Assembly (NCBI RefSeq): GCF_005871205.1
Contig: NZ_SWKM01000013.1
Coordinates: 186,001 to 250,000, forward strand
Length of the DNA stretch: 64,000 bases
Source: Marinobacter alexandrii
GTDB taxonomy: Bacteria; Pseudomonadota; Gammaproteobacteria; Pseudomonadales; Oleiphilaceae
Direction of reading: 5' to 3'
Both the position numbers and the translations under genes were made by a program. Below, piece after piece: positions 27,391 to 37,101 of this stretch. How positions within the stretch are numbered: position 1 is the stretch's first letter; every line of letters starts with the position of its first letter. The notes beneath the pieces were generated by a model. It ran no database searches. It worked only from the letters and a program-made list of their open reading frames with translations, and was not told where the DNA came from.

Positions 27391-28587
27391 TCAGAGCCCG
27401 GACTTGAACGAATCCGAACTCGCCTCATCATCCTCTTCTTCAATATCTTCCAGAGTCAGCTCATCAATCGACGGTGAGGGTTTGCCCTCGCTATGCTTTT
27501 CCTGCGCTGCGGGGGCGCTGTCCCCTTGAACCAACTTGATACGTAGCCTTAAATTGTTCGGAGAGTCCGCATTGGCGATTGCGTCGTCAAGCGTTACGCG
27601 GCCGTTCTCGTAAAGTTTGAACAAGGCACCATCGAATGTCTGCATCCCCAGGTTTTCCGACTTCTCCATTATTTCCTTTATCTCTGGCAGCCGGTTCTTA
27701 AGGATCAATTCCTGTATCGTTTTTGTGCCCAGGAGCACCTCAACGGCGGCGCAACGCTTGCCGTCGGCAGTTGGCACCAGGCGCTGGGAGACGAAGCCGC
27801 GGATATTTTGCGCCAGGCTCATCAGCAATGCCGGCCGCTTTTCATCCGGGAACAGGTTGATAATACGCTCAAGCGCCTGGTTGGCATTGTTCGCATGTAG
27901 GGTGGAAATGGCCAAGTGACCGGTTTCCGAAAATTCCAGCGCATGCTCCATGGTCTCTCGATCCCGAATTTCGCCGATCAGAATAACGTCTGGAGCTTGA
28001 CGCAGGGTGTTCTTCAAGGCGTTCTTGAAGCTTCGGGTATCTACCCCCACCTCGCGCTGATTAATGATGGATTTCTTGTGCTTGTGAACGAATTCAACGG
28101 GGTCCTCTATGGTGATGATATGCCCGCCGACATTGCTGTTGCGATAGTCGATCAGGGCCGCCAAAGAGGTAGATTTGCCTGAACCCGTACCTCCAACAAA
28201 CAACACCAGCCCACGCTTGTTCATTACCAGTTCTTTCAGAACGGGAGGTAACCCCAAATCGTCAAATTTTGGTATGTCGGTATTGATGTTACGGGCAACG
28301 ATGGCGACTTCATTACGCTGTTTGAAGATGTTGACGCGAAAGCGGCCAATGCCTGGTAAAGAAACGGCCAGGTTCATCTCCAGCTCGTTATTGAAGATTG
28401 CCCGTTGCTCATCATCCATAATGCCATTTGCAATGGCCTCTACTTCGCCAGCCTTCAACACTTCCCGGGATAGCGGTTTCAATGTCCCCTGAAACTTCGC
28501 GCAGGGTGGTGCTCCGGTGCTAAGGTACAAATCAGAACCATCGTTCTTTGCAAGTACATTCAGATACTTATTGATTACCGTGGTCAC
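27391..28587 (-). CDS. pilU: type IV pilus retraction ATPase-like protein PilU
   Basis: A 398-residue PilT/PilU-family ATPase. It has Walker A GGTGSGKST at 132-140, the Asp box IITIEDPVEFVHKHK, Walker B DVILIGEIRDRETM and the His box GHLAISTLHANNA. The N-terminus (NKYLNVLAKNDGSDLYLSTGAPP) is closer to PilU than to PilT, and the acidic C-terminal tail (IDELTLEDIEEEDDEASSD) also fits PilU. It would act as a cytosolic hexamer at the pilus base, aiding PilT. It starts at GTG 28587 after AGGAG. No pilT or other pilus gene adjoins it here. Confidence 0.85.
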   Translation of the reverse strand: MTTVINKYLNVLAKNDGSDLYLSTGAPPCAKFQGTLKPLSREVLKAGEVEAIANGIMDDEQRAIFNNELEMNLAVSLPGIGRFRVNIFKQRNEVAIVARNINTDIPKFDDLGLPPVLKELVMNKRGLVLFVGGTGSGKSTSLAALIDYRNSNVGGHIITIEDPVEFVHKHKKSIINQREVGVDTRSFKNALKNTLRQAPDVILIGEIRDRETMEHALEFSETGHLAISTLHANNANQALERIINLFPDEKRPALLMSLAQNIRGFVSQRLVPTADGKRCAAVEVLLGTKTIQELILKNRLPEIKEIMEKSENLGMQTFDGALFKLYENGRVTLDDAIANADSPNNLRLRIKLVQGDSAPAAQEKHSEGKPSPSIDELTLEDIEEEDDEASSDSFKSGL

Positions 28588-28738
28588 TGATCGTACTCCT
28601 AACCAAAATAAGTGTGGGCTGTTCCACTGTGTTTTTCTTCTTCGGACTCAGTATATCCAGACCGTGCCAGAGGGCCACCCGGAAATGACTCTAGCAAAGC
28701 AGAGCCCCAAGCACCCAAGACTGAATCCAAGTCGCTGA

Positions 28739-29590
28739 CTAACGCAGAATCACCAACGGCTTTGTCGCCGTTTTAAGCATGGTGGTGGTGGTACTGCCCA
28801 CCAGAAACTGGCGAATGCGGGAGTGGCCGTAGGCGCCCATCACCAGCAGATCAATGTCGTGTTCTTCCTGATAGGCGTGCAGCGTGGGCTCGACATCACC
28901 GGCGCGAATCGCCAGGGTAATCTCGGATTCCAGGCCTGCCAGCATCTTTTCGGCCTTCTTCAGCTGTTCCCAACGATCGTTGGTGTCGGCACCCACCATT
29001 ACCAGGTGCAGCGGCATACCTTTCAGTACCGGGCTACCAGCCAGCAACTCCACACCCTTGAAGGCGGTGTCGCTGCCGTCGAAGGCCAGCATGGCGCTTT
29101 GAGGCGCAGTAAATTCATCCGGTACCAGCAGGATGGGCCGGTGCATGCTGCGAATCACGGTCTCAAGCTGGCTGCCAATGTGAATGTCACGGTCAGAACT
29201 GCTCTCACCATGCAGGCCCATCACCAGCAGGCGTGTCTGGCTCTCAAGCGACAGCAGCGATTCGGTCAGATCACCGTGGCGCTGGCGCTTGACTACCTCA
29301 GCCACACCGGCGCTTTTAACCCGGCGCTCGGCCTCGTCCAGCATATGATGGCCATGCTCGAGTGCCAGCTTGGAACGTTTGCGGTCCAGTTCGGCCAGCT
29401 CGTCCAGCAACTGTTCGCGGCTGCCCAGGCCAATGTTGCCCGCCAGGTCCGGCTCCGCCGGATAGCGTTCTTCGTCCAGAACGTGAAGCAACGTCACCGG
29501 ATTCTGCATGTGCTTGCTTGCCCAGGCGGCGTAATCACACACCGCCGGTGCAGCGCGGGAACCATCGATACAGGCCACTACTCGTAACAT
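28739..29590 (-). CDS. tandem universal stress protein (UspA family)
   Basis: A 283-residue protein made of two Usp domains. The first opens MLRVVACIDGSRAAPAVCDYA and ends with the nucleotide-binding pattern LVMGLHGESSSD...GSQLETVIRSMHRPILLV. The second opens FTAPQSAMLAFDGSD and ends LLVMGAYGHSRIRQFLVGSTTTTML, a canonical G-2x-G-9x-G(S/T) ATP-binding motif. I chose ATG 29590, which follows GGCGAGG and is at the domain edge. An ATG at 29665 would add a 25-residue hydrophilic tail and sits one base after the SulP stop. It is transcribed with the SulP transporter gene, a common pairing in marine bacteria. Confidence 0.87.
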   Translation of the reverse strand: MLRVVACIDGSRAAPAVCDYAAWASKHMQNPVTLLHVLDEERYPAEPDLAGNIGLGSREQLLDELAELDRKRSKLALEHGHHMLDEAERRVKSAGVAEVVKRQRHGDLTESLLSLESQTRLLVMGLHGESSSDRDIHIGSQLETVIRSMHRPILLVPDEFTAPQSAMLAFDGSDTAFKGVELLAGSPVLKGMPLHLVMVGADTNDRWEQLKKAEKMLAGLESEITLAIRAGDVEPTLHAYQEEHDIDLLVMGAYGHSRIRQFLVGSTTTTMLKTATKPLVILR

Positions 29591-29666
29591 CTCAACCTCG
29601 CCTTGCTGGTCGTTGTGGTTGTTAGTCTGACTGCGATCGCTACCAGATTCCGTGGTCTGGCTCATG

Positions 29667-31154
29667 TCAGTGCCCCATCAGTTGATCAACCGAATCCGGC
29701 TTATCGTGCACGCCAAAACGGTCAACAATGGTGGCACTGGCTTCGTTCATACCAATCACTTCGACATCGGCACCCTCACGACGAAATTTAATCACGGCCT
29801 TGTCGAGCGCTCCAACGGCGGTAATGTCCCAGAAGTGAGCCCGACTCAGATCAATCACCACATTATCGACTGCTTCCTTGAAATCAAAGGCCTGGATCAA
29901 TTTTTCTGAAGAGCTGAAGAATACCTGGCCAACCACGGTGTAGGTGCGGGTATCGGTTTTCTCATCCAGCGACGAGTCCACCATCATGTAGTGGCCAATC
30001 TTGTTGGCGAAGAACAACGCCGCCAGCAGCACGCCGGCCAGCACGCCGAACGCCAGGTTGTGCGTGGCAACCACTACAATAACGGTGACCAGCATCACGA
30101 TGTTGGTGGACAGCGGGTGCTCCTTGAGATTCTTGATCGACTCCCAGGAGAAGGTACCGATCGACACCATGATCATGACCGCCACCAGCGCGGCCATCGG
30201 GATCTGAACCAGGACGCTGTCGAGTACCAGCACCATGATCAGCAGAAAGACACCGGCGGTGAGGGTCGATAAACGTGTACGGCCGCCGGATTTCACGTTG
30301 ATGATGGACTGGCCGATCATGGCACAACCGGCCATGCCGCCAATCAGGCCGGAGCCGATGTTAGCAATGCCCTGGCCCTTGCACTCGCGGTTCCGGTCAC
30401 TCTCAGTGTCGGTCAGGTCGTCGACGATGGTCGCGGTCATCATGGATTCCAGCAGGCCCACCACCGCCAGCGGCAGCGAGTACGGCAGGATAATCATCAG
30501 GGTTTCAAGGTTCAGCGGCACATCTGGCCACAGGAAAATCGGCAGAGTATCAGGCAGCTCGCCCATGTCTCCGACCGTGCGGATGTCCAATCCAAGGAAA
30601 ACGGCCACCGCCGTCAGCACAACGATACACACGAGCGGCGAAGGCAGGATCTTGCCCACCACTGGCAGCAGGGGAAACAGGTAGATGATGCCAAGGCCAG
30701 CGGCAGTCATGGCGTAAACGTGCCAGGTGACGTTAGTCAGCTCCGGCAACTGGGCCATGAAAATCAGGATGGCGAGAGCGTTCACGAACCCAGTCACCAC
30801 CGAACGCGAAACAAACCGCATCAGGCTGCCCAGTTTCAGGTAACCGGCCACCACCTGGATCACACCGGTTAACAGTGTCGCCGCCAGCAGGTACTGGAGG
30901 CCATGCTCTTTAACGAGCGTGACCATGAGCACGGCCATGGCCGCCGTCGCGGCCGAAATCATACCGGGCCGACCACCTACAAACGCGATGATGACCGCGA
31001 TACAAAAGGACGCGTAAAGCCCCACCTTCGGATCAACCCCGGCGATGATGGAGAAGGCGATAGCCTCCGGGATCAGCGCCAGCGCGACCACGACACCTGC
31101 GAGCAGGTCCCCGCGGATGTTGGATAACCATTGGTTTTTCAGGGTATTAACCAT
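29667..31154 (-). CDS. SulP-family anion transporter with STAS domain
   Basis: A 495-residue inner-membrane protein. The N-terminal SulP signature ([36 protein letters not shown]) is followed by about twelve to fourteen helices, a GLLESMMTA segment with the conserved Glu, and a C-terminal STAS domain (about 385-480). Members carry sulfate, bicarbonate, chloride or dicarboxylates, commonly with sodium or protons. The sequence resembles BicA-like bicarbonate transporters as much as sulfate carriers, so the cargo is open. Coupling to a Usp gene directly downstream is a recurring arrangement. Confidence 0.88.
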   Translation of the reverse strand: MVNTLKNQWLSNIRGDLLAGVVVALALIPEAIAFSIIAGVDPKVGLYASFCIAVIIAFVGGRPGMISAATAAMAVLMVTLVKEHGLQYLLAATLLTGVIQVVAGYLKLGSLMRFVSRSVVTGFVNALAILIFMAQLPELTNVTWHVYAMTAAGLGIIYLFPLLPVVGKILPSPLVCIVVLTAVAVFLGLDIRTVGDMGELPDTLPIFLWPDVPLNLETLMIILPYSLPLAVVGLLESMMTATIVDDLTDTESDRNRECKGQGIANIGSGLIGGMAGCAMIGQSIINVKSGGRTRLSTLTAGVFLLIMVLVLDSVLVQIPMAALVAVMIMVSIGTFSWESIKNLKEHPLSTNIVMLVTVIVVVATHNLAFGVLAGVLLAALFFANKIGHYMMVDSSLDEKTDTRTYTVVGQVFFSSSEKLIQAFDFKEAVDNVVIDLSRAHFWDITAVGALDKAVIKFRREGADVEVIGMNEASATIVDRFGVHDKPDSVDQLMGH

Positions 31155-31473
31155 GTCGAGTTCCGTTATTGGTAAATCAGGTACAAAGCTACCGGGCCGT
31201 CACCCGGGGTAATCGAAAACACATTCCCGAAGGTGGATACAGAGAGAACAGGAACGGGTGTCAGGGTCGACTGGCAGTCACAGTAATCCGGTGAGCTTTG
31301 TTCAAAGGGGTTGCAAATAAAGGGCGCGAAGCTTAGCAGATTCGCCTTGTACAAGTAAGGTAGGGGTTACCCGCTGTACCGATGCTCAACTATGCTCAGA
31401 GATGAAGGTTTAAGTTCAGGGGGCTTACCGCAAAACCGATTCAAAATCCGAGTTGGTGGAGACGTTACCACTC
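31155..31473. other. divergent intergenic region, no gene seen
   Basis: About 320 bp between the SulP and MgtC-type genes must hold both promoters. A short hairpin (CCGGG with CCCGG, 31192-31207) lies in the SulP leader. I see no convincing paired -35/-10 set and no recognisable operator. Confidence 0.5.
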
Positions 31474-32754
31474 ATGGAAGATGTCGCTGTAAAGTTTGTC
31501 GCATCCAATCAGACCATTATCAATCTGGCAGTCGCTTTGTTGCTGGGTGCCATTGTAGGGCTCGAGCGCGGCTGGGGCGCCCGCGACCAGAAATCCGGCG
31601 AACGCATTGCCGGCATTCGCACCTTTGCCCTGATCGGTTTACTCGGGGGCTTGTCAGCTGTGCTGGCTGACGCCATTACGCCCTGGGCCTTTCCGGCGCT
31701 GTTGTTAAGCGTGGTGGCCATGGGGATTGTCGGCTACAGCCAACGTCTGGAACACGTTCGCGATTTCAGCATCACCGGGCTGGTTGGCATGGTTCTGACT
31801 TTCTGCTTCGGTGCCATTGCCGTGGCTGTCGACCCGATCATGGCGACCGCTGCTGCCGTCGTTACCGCGATCATCCTCGACAACAAAGAGGACATCCACA
31901 TTTGGCTCACCAAGCTCAAGGCCCACGAGCTTGATGCCGCGTTCAGGCTGCTACTGATTTCCGTGGTGGTACTGCCACTGCTTCCCAACCAGGAAATGGG
32001 ACCGGGCGGCGTGCTCAACCCCCGAGAAATCTGGTGGATGGTGGTTTTGATCGCCTCAATCTCGTTCGTGGGCTATTTCGCCATTCGCGTCGCCGGCACC
32101 CAGCGGGGCATCCTGTTTACCGGGCTGTTCGCCGGCTTGAGTTCTTCCACTGCACTGACCCTGCACTATGCGCGGCAGAGCGCCCAGACCCCACAACTGA
32201 CCCCCGAGTTCGCCACCGGCATTCTGATTGCCTGCGGCACCATGTTTCCCCGGATTCTGGTGTACTGCTTTGTCATCAACCGGGATCTTTTGCCCAGCTT
32301 GATCTGGCCGATTATGACCATGACCGCCCTGCTCTATGGCCCCGCCTTCCTGATCTGGCGACGGCACTCACAGCAACCGGAATCGAGCCAGTCGCCGCTG
32401 CACCAGAATCCGCTGGACCTGAAATCGGCATTGGTGTTTGGCCTGTTATTGGTGGCGATTCTGGTGTTGGGCGAGTACCTGACCCAGTGGCTGGGCAACT
32501 CAGGCATTTACATGCTCGCCGCCAGCTCCGGGGTCGCCGATGTGGACGCCATTACCCTGTCACTAACCCGAATGTCGATCCAGACACTGGATATGGACGT
32601 CGCCGTGATCGGCATCGTCATTGCGGCCGCCAGCAACAATCTGACGAAGTCGGGGTTGGCCTGGGCCCTGGGCAACCGGCAGACCGGCCTGCTGGTGGGC
32701 ATCCCCATGGCTCTGTCGCTTATTGCTGGGTTGGCCGTTTCCTGGCTGCAGTAA
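31474..32754 (+). CDS. MgtC/SapB family membrane protein with DUF4010
   Basis: A 426-residue polytopic membrane protein. The N-terminal MgtC/SapB part has the family signature LLLGAIVGLERGWGARDQKSGERIAGIRTFALIGLLGG, and the C-terminal half fits DUF4010 (GLSSSTALTLHYARQS, MLAASSGVADVDAITLSLTRM). Such fusions occur widely in proteobacteria; the function is unknown, though MgtC itself is tied to magnesium limitation and ATP synthase inhibition. The ATG at 31474 is my choice, with GGTGGAG about 12 bases upstream. The frame also offers TTG and GTG starts up to seven codons earlier. Confidence 0.85.
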   Translation: MEDVAVKFVASNQTIINLAVALLLGAIVGLERGWGARDQKSGERIAGIRTFALIGLLGGLSAVLADAITPWAFPALLLSVVAMGIVGYSQRLEHVRDFSITGLVGMVLTFCFGAIAVAVDPIMATAAAVVTAIILDNKEDIHIWLTKLKAHELDAAFRLLLISVVVLPLLPNQEMGPGGVLNPREIWWMVVLIASISFVGYFAIRVAGTQRGILFTGLFAGLSSSTALTLHYARQSAQTPQLTPEFATGILIACGTMFPRILVYCFVINRDLLPSLIWPIMTMTALLYGPAFLIWRRHSQQPESSQSPLHQNPLDLKSALVFGLLLVAILVLGEYLTQWLGNSGIYMLAASSGVADVDAITLSLTRMSIQTLDMDVAVIGIVIAAASNNLTKSGLAWALGNRQTGLLVGIPMALSLIAGLAVSWLQ

Positions 32755-32764
32755 TAAGGGGCAG

Positions 32765-33415
32765 TCAGCGGGCCCGACGAAACGTGAGATTGTACCGGCA
32801 GTCTCCCGTCAGTGGATGCTCGCCCGCTTTCAGCCGCAAGACACCGTGGTAACGCAGGCGTGCTGGCCCACCCCAGACCACCACGTCGCCATGGGCGAGA
32901 GGCACATTCACCGGCCGTTCATTGCGCTTCAGTCCACCGAACTGAAAAACCTGAGACAATCCGAGAGACACCGACACAATCGGCTGTTCGAAATCCAGTT
33001 CGTCCTTGTCCTGATGCAAACCCATCTTGGCACCGGATTTGTATTGGTTGATCAGACAGGCATCGGGCTGGAAGTTCAAGAAACCGGCGGCCTCGGCAGC
33101 GTCTCGGGCCACGTTGACAAAGACTTCAGGCATGGCTGGCCAAGGCTGGCCGGAAAGCGGATCTTTAGCCTGATACCGGTATCCCGTGGCATCGGTTACC
33201 CAACCCTGGTCACCACAACAGCTCATGGCAGCAGACATGGTGTGGCCACCCGGCGTCTGCATCTTGCGCAGTGGCGCGGCGTCGGTGACCTGCTGGATAC
33301 CGCGTAGCAACTCTTCCGCGCGCTCAAACACAAACCCTGGCAGCACCAGCGCGCCTTCGGTAATCGTCTCGGTGCGGGGTTCTTCAGGCAGATCGGCAAA
33401 CAGGTCTTGAGTCAT
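32765..33415 (-). CDS. alkB: alkylated DNA repair dioxygenase AlkB
   Basis: A 216-residue Fe(II)/2-oxoglutarate dioxygenase that oxidatively removes methyl groups from 1-methyladenine and 3-methylcytosine in DNA or RNA. The metal ligands are H134, D136 (LHQDKD) and H190 (RYHGV), with R207 and R213 (CRYNLTFRRA) for 2-oxoglutarate and the active site. It aligns end to end with E. coli AlkB, also 216 residues, with residue numbers shifted by three. I used ATG 33415 (MTQDLFADLPEEP), the conserved start; the frame is open 17 codons further. It lies alone, convergent with the MgtC-type gene, with no Ada box recognised upstream. Confidence 0.96.
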   Translation of the reverse strand: MTQDLFADLPEEPRTETITEGALVLPGFVFERAEELLRGIQQVTDAAPLRKMQTPGGHTMSAAMSCCGDQGWVTDATGYRYQAKDPLSGQPWPAMPEVFVNVARDAAEAAGFLNFQPDACLINQYKSGAKMGLHQDKDELDFEQPIVSVSLGLSQVFQFGGLKRNERPVNVPLAHGDVVVWGGPARLRYHGVLRLKAGEHPLTGDCRYNLTFRRAR

Positions 33416-33598
33416 TACTGGCGTCTCACTTTCGCGGGCACACCCATCATTGTGGGTTACTTCCAAAGCATGTTTCTAGCTTGTTCTCTGCGGGCGCCGG
33501 ATCGGATCTTAGGTCTGCATGAAGGCCTGTTCATGAATCCGCACAAGAAAACCCGTATATTCTATGGACTGTTCCATACCGAATTAAGGATTGTTTAG

Positions 33599-34384
33599 AT
33601 GCTGTTGGCCGCTTTATTTGGGGGTTTAATTGGTTACGCCTTTGGCAAGTTTGCTGGCTTTCTGGTCGGTGCAGCCATCGGTGCGTTCGTGTTCCACCGA
33701 CTCAAAAGCCGGTTGATCGGTAAGCTCCACTCCATCCAGTCCGGTTTTATCGAATCGGTCTTCGCGGTAATGGGCGCCCTTTGCAAGGCCGATGGCGTGG
33801 TCTCCCGGGATGAAATCCAGATGGCCGAGACCATGTTCGCCCGTTTTCGCCTGAACGAAAATCAGCGCGCCAAAGCCAGGGCCGCCTTCAATCGCGGCAA
33901 GTCCCCGGACTTTGATCTGGACGCAGAACTCAACCACTTCCTGCGCATGAGCGGGCGTCAGCCAGCCTTCCTGCAGATGTTCCTGCAGGTTCAGGTATCC
34001 GCGGTTGCCGCCGATGGCGTTATCCATCCGGACGAGCACGCCATGCTGGTGCGCATTGCCCGTGGGCTGGGCCTGCCTGAAAGCCAGGTGGACCAGCTGG
34101 AGGCTATGCTGCGAGGCGCCCACAACGGACAAGCCGGTACTGGCGCCGGCCAGCGTTCCTCAAGCCAACAGATTGATGATGCCTACAAGGTCCTTGGGGT
34201 TTCACCCTCGGCCAGCGACGATGAACTGAAGAAGGCGTACCGCAAATTGATGAGCGAGAACCACCCGGACAAGCTTGCCGGTAAAGGTATGCCAGAGAGT
34301 ATGCGGGAAATGGCAGAAGAGCGGACACGGGACATCAGTCACGCCTACGACGTCATCAAGGACGCACGCAAGAAAGCCAGCTAA
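33599..34384 (+). CDS. djlA: DnaJ-like membrane co-chaperone DjlA
   Basis: A 261-residue protein with the three-part DjlA layout. There is one N-terminal membrane segment rich in Gly (LLAALFGGLIGYAFGKFAGFLVGAAIGAFVF), which in DjlA mediates dimerisation. A central TerB-like helical domain follows (about 45-185), then a C-terminal J domain with the HPD motif at 222-224. It stimulates the ATPase of DnaK at the inner membrane and, in enterobacteria, influences envelope stress signalling. AAGGA precedes the ATG. It is monocistronic and divergent from alkB. Confidence 0.94.
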   Translation: MLLAALFGGLIGYAFGKFAGFLVGAAIGAFVFHRLKSRLIGKLHSIQSGFIESVFAVMGALCKADGVVSRDEIQMAETMFARFRLNENQRAKARAAFNRGKSPDFDLDAELNHFLRMSGRQPAFLQMFLQVQVSAVAADGVIHPDEHAMLVRIARGLGLPESQVDQLEAMLRGAHNGQAGTGAGQRSSSQQIDDAYKVLGVSPSASDDELKKAYRKLMSENHPDKLAGKGMPESMREMAEERTRDISHAYDVIKDARKKAS

Positions 34385-34405
34385 TCTGGCCGGGCGCGGG
34401 ATCTC

Positions 34406-35014
34406 CTAGAACCAGCGAGGCACCCGTGCCCGGTAATGGTCGTATTGGCTGCCGAACTGGCGGGCCAGAGCCTTTTCTTCTTCTCTTGCCTGCCGGGTGA
34501 TAACCAGTACGCCCGCAATCAGGCAAATCAGTGAGAAAACACTGGGCAACGCCAGAAAGAAAGCCAGTTGCCCGGTCATCACACTGATGAACACCGGATT
34601 TCGAGACCGGGCAAACGGTCCCTCGGTGAGCAGGTTGCGGCCATCCTCGCGGGGATCAATACCGGAGCGCCAATCTTCGTGCATGTATGCCTGCAGGTAA
34701 TTCACGCTGGTAAACGACACCAACAGCAGCAGCATTCCCACCAACAGCACCGGCCACTGGTACAGCGCAGGAAACACCCCGAGCCAGCCATCAATATCAA
34801 CGAAGATCCGGATCACGCAAACACTGACAATCAGGGTTCGGAACACATTGAAGATCTGCCGGTGCCACCAGGGCGCCGTTCCCGTTTCCCCGTAGTTAAT
34901 GTGGGAAAAGGACATGCGCCGATACAGCCCCAGCGCCCGCCCGCCGAACTGCAGGCCGATCATCAGAAAAAAGATACCCAGAAAATGGCGCACTAAAGGT
35001 TCAATAGATTCCAT
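34406..35014 (-). CDS. membrane methyltransferase of the isoprenylcysteine/phospholipid methyltransferase family
   Basis: A 202-residue inner-membrane protein with about five hydrophobic helices. The C-terminal third carries the ICMT/PEMT pattern: NLLTEGPFARSRNPVFISVMTGQLAFFLALPS, then REEEKALARQFGSQYDHYRARVPRWF, where an RNP-type turn and a paired Glu bind S-adenosylmethionine. Substrate is unknown; bacterial members are often annotated only as methyltransferase family. It follows the diguanylate cyclase gene on the same strand with a 36-bp gap, so the two are probably co-transcribed. Confidence 0.8.
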   Translation of the reverse strand: MESIEPLVRHFLGIFFLMIGLQFGGRALGLYRRMSFSHINYGETGTAPWWHRQIFNVFRTLIVSVCVIRIFVDIDGWLGVFPALYQWPVLLVGMLLLLVSFTSVNYLQAYMHEDWRSGIDPREDGRNLLTEGPFARSRNPVFISVMTGQLAFFLALPSVFSLICLIAGVLVITRQAREEEKALARQFGSQYDHYRARVPRWF

Positions 35015-35050
35015 CTGACTCGCTTACTACATTGTCGAACTGCAAGCTTA

Positions 35051-36952
35051 TTATCTGGAAAGGCCTGTGAAAAGCGGATTAATGGGCTGACCGTCCATAT
35101 TCCAGGCAACCACCCGGTTACGGCCCTGGCCTTTGGCTTCGTACAGGGCTTGGTCCGCCCACTTGAAAATATCCTTGGTGGCATCGGCCTTGGTCGGAGA
35201 CAGACTGCATACGCCAACACTGACGGTCAGGTGCAAGACATCGCCGGAGACCGGGAAGGCCGTTTTTTCGATTTCCATGCGGATACGCTCCGCTACCCGC
35301 AGCGCGCCATTCATCGGTGTATCGGGCAGCAGCACCACGAATTCTTCACCGCCATAGCGGGCAGCGAGGTCCTGTGATCTGGTAATAAATTTCTGGATGC
35401 ACTGAGACACCATTTTCAGACAATCGTCTCCGACCAAATGGCCGTAGGTATCGTTGAATTTCTTGAAGTGATCGATGTCCAGCACCAACAACGACAAGGG
35501 CTCCTCATACCGATAAGCCCGTACCACAGCCGACTGGAAAATCCGGTCGAAGTGGCCACGGTTCTTAAGCCGGGTTAAGGCATCGGTGGCACTCAGCTCC
35601 AGCAACTGTTCATTCAGGTGTTCCAGGTCCTGGGTACGCTGCTGTACCCGTTCTTCCAGCTGGGTATTGGCTTCCCGCTGAACTTGCAGGGATTTTTCCT
35701 GGGCCATCCGGGCCTTGCGCTCTTCCCGAATCAGTCGTTGCTGGGTTTCAAAAACCCGTTTCTTTTCCCTTTCCAGACGATCTGCCAGGGCAATGGACAG
35801 CAGGATAACACCCAGTGCGGAGCCAACCTGAGTGGCGTTTTCCGTTAACAGGTTTCGCGGCAGTACCGTGAACTTGCTCAGGGCCAGAACCATGCCGCCG
35901 AACAGCATGAATACCCAGGCAAAGGTGTAGTAACGCGCCGCCGGATCCTGCTGAACCCACCGGACGATACTCAAAACCAACATCGTGGAACAAGCGATGA
36001 AAGCAAGCAGTATCGTCGGCAGAATCAGATACTTGTAAGGCACCATCAAGCCCGCAAAAGCAAGCACAGCTGCGGCCACGACGACCCCAACAGCCCAACG
36101 GTTTAGAAACGGGTGATTGGTGGGGGAGACATTGATGAATCGAATACTGAAAGTACCGCCGAACACCAAAGCCAGATTCAGGAACACGGTGATCGCCTGG
36201 TCATTCCACCAGGTTGCCTGCGGCCAGAGATACTGAAAGGCTACGCCATGGAGACTGGCCAGAAACAGGGGCATTGCCGTGATATAGCCCACGTAATGCA
36301 GAAAACTCCGTTCCTTTACTGCCATAAACACGAACAGATTGTAGAGCACCATGACCAGGATGATGCCGTAGTAGAAGCCCTGGAAAATGCTACGGGCCTG
36401 TTCAGCGGCAAGGAAGTTGTTCTGCTCCCACAAGATCAACGGCACCTGCATGGAACTGGTGGTTTCCACCCGCAGATAGACCCAGGTTTGCTCGCCGGCC
36501 GCCAGGGTCAGGGGAACGACAAAGTTGCGATGCTGGATAGGCCGGGCGTGGAATGGCAGCTTGTCGCCGAGCACCAAAGGCTCAGCACTGGAGCTTTCCG
36601 GATTGATGAAAACCTCTATTCGGTCCAATACCGGATAAGCGATTTCCATCAGCGGCATTATGGCTTCATCCGTTGGGTTTTTCACCGCCACCCGAAACCA
36701 GTAGGCCGAATTGCCATAGCCCAGACTGAGGCTTTCGCTCTGGTTTGGCGTCCAACGTTGCGGGTCAAGGTCAGTTATCGCCTCAATGCCAGTGGGCAGG
36801 TCCTGTTCCGGCCAATAATCGACAAAGCGCGAGAGTTCAATCCGCTCGGATTGCAGATCCCAGGTAGCCTGACGATCCGCAGCTGCAACAACGGGCGAGG
36901 AATAGCCAAACAGCAGGCTGAAGAGAGCGATCAGTACGCGCAACAATGGCAT
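35051..36952 (-). CDS. diguanylate cyclase with 7TMR-DISM sensor
   Basis: A 633-residue membrane enzyme that makes c-di-GMP. In order: a signal peptide (LLRVLIALFSLLFGYSSPVVAAA), a periplasmic 7TMR-DISM extracellular domain (about 30-180), seven membrane helices (about 185-390), a coiled coil (about 395-460) and a GGDEF domain. The active-site motif is GGEEF at 534-538. An RSQD five residues ahead fits the RxxD inhibitory I-site, so product feedback is likely. DISM domains sense carbohydrates or other periplasmic ligands; the ligand is unknown here. Confidence 0.92.
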   Translation of the reverse strand: MPLLRVLIALFSLLFGYSSPVVAAADRQATWDLQSERIELSRFVDYWPEQDLPTGIEAITDLDPQRWTPNQSESLSLGYGNSAYWFRVAVKNPTDEAIMPLMEIAYPVLDRIEVFINPESSSAEPLVLGDKLPFHARPIQHRNFVVPLTLAAGEQTWVYLRVETTSSMQVPLILWEQNNFLAAEQARSIFQGFYYGIILVMVLYNLFVFMAVKERSFLHYVGYITAMPLFLASLHGVAFQYLWPQATWWNDQAITVFLNLALVFGGTFSIRFINVSPTNHPFLNRWAVGVVVAAAVLAFAGLMVPYKYLILPTILLAFIACSTMLVLSIVRWVQQDPAARYYTFAWVFMLFGGMVLALSKFTVLPRNLLTENATQVGSALGVILLSIALADRLEREKKRVFETQQRLIREERKARMAQEKSLQVQREANTQLEERVQQRTQDLEHLNEQLLELSATDALTRLKNRGHFDRIFQSAVVRAYRYEEPLSLLVLDIDHFKKFNDTYGHLVGDDCLKMVSQCIQKFITRSQDLAARYGGEEFVVLLPDTPMNGALRVAERIRMEIEKTAFPVSGDVLHLTVSVGVCSLSPTKADATKDIFKWADQALYEAKGQGRNRVVAWNMDGQPINPLFTGLSR

Positions 36953-37101
36953 CCGTAATTAGCCAGTCAGATTTTTTTGTTTTCGGCCGCATTATGGCCG
37001 ATAAAATCCGGACTTGCCGTCGATTACTACCATTTGAAGCAATTCAACATATAAAACTACAAACGACGCCCACCAACCCCGTGCTGGCCCCGCCTGCTAC
37101 C

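Noticed and set aside
36980..37010. TCGGCC/GGCCGA hairpin next to a T-rich stretch as a terminator for truC
   Set aside because: On the truC strand the stem is followed by A residues; the T-run is on the wrong side.
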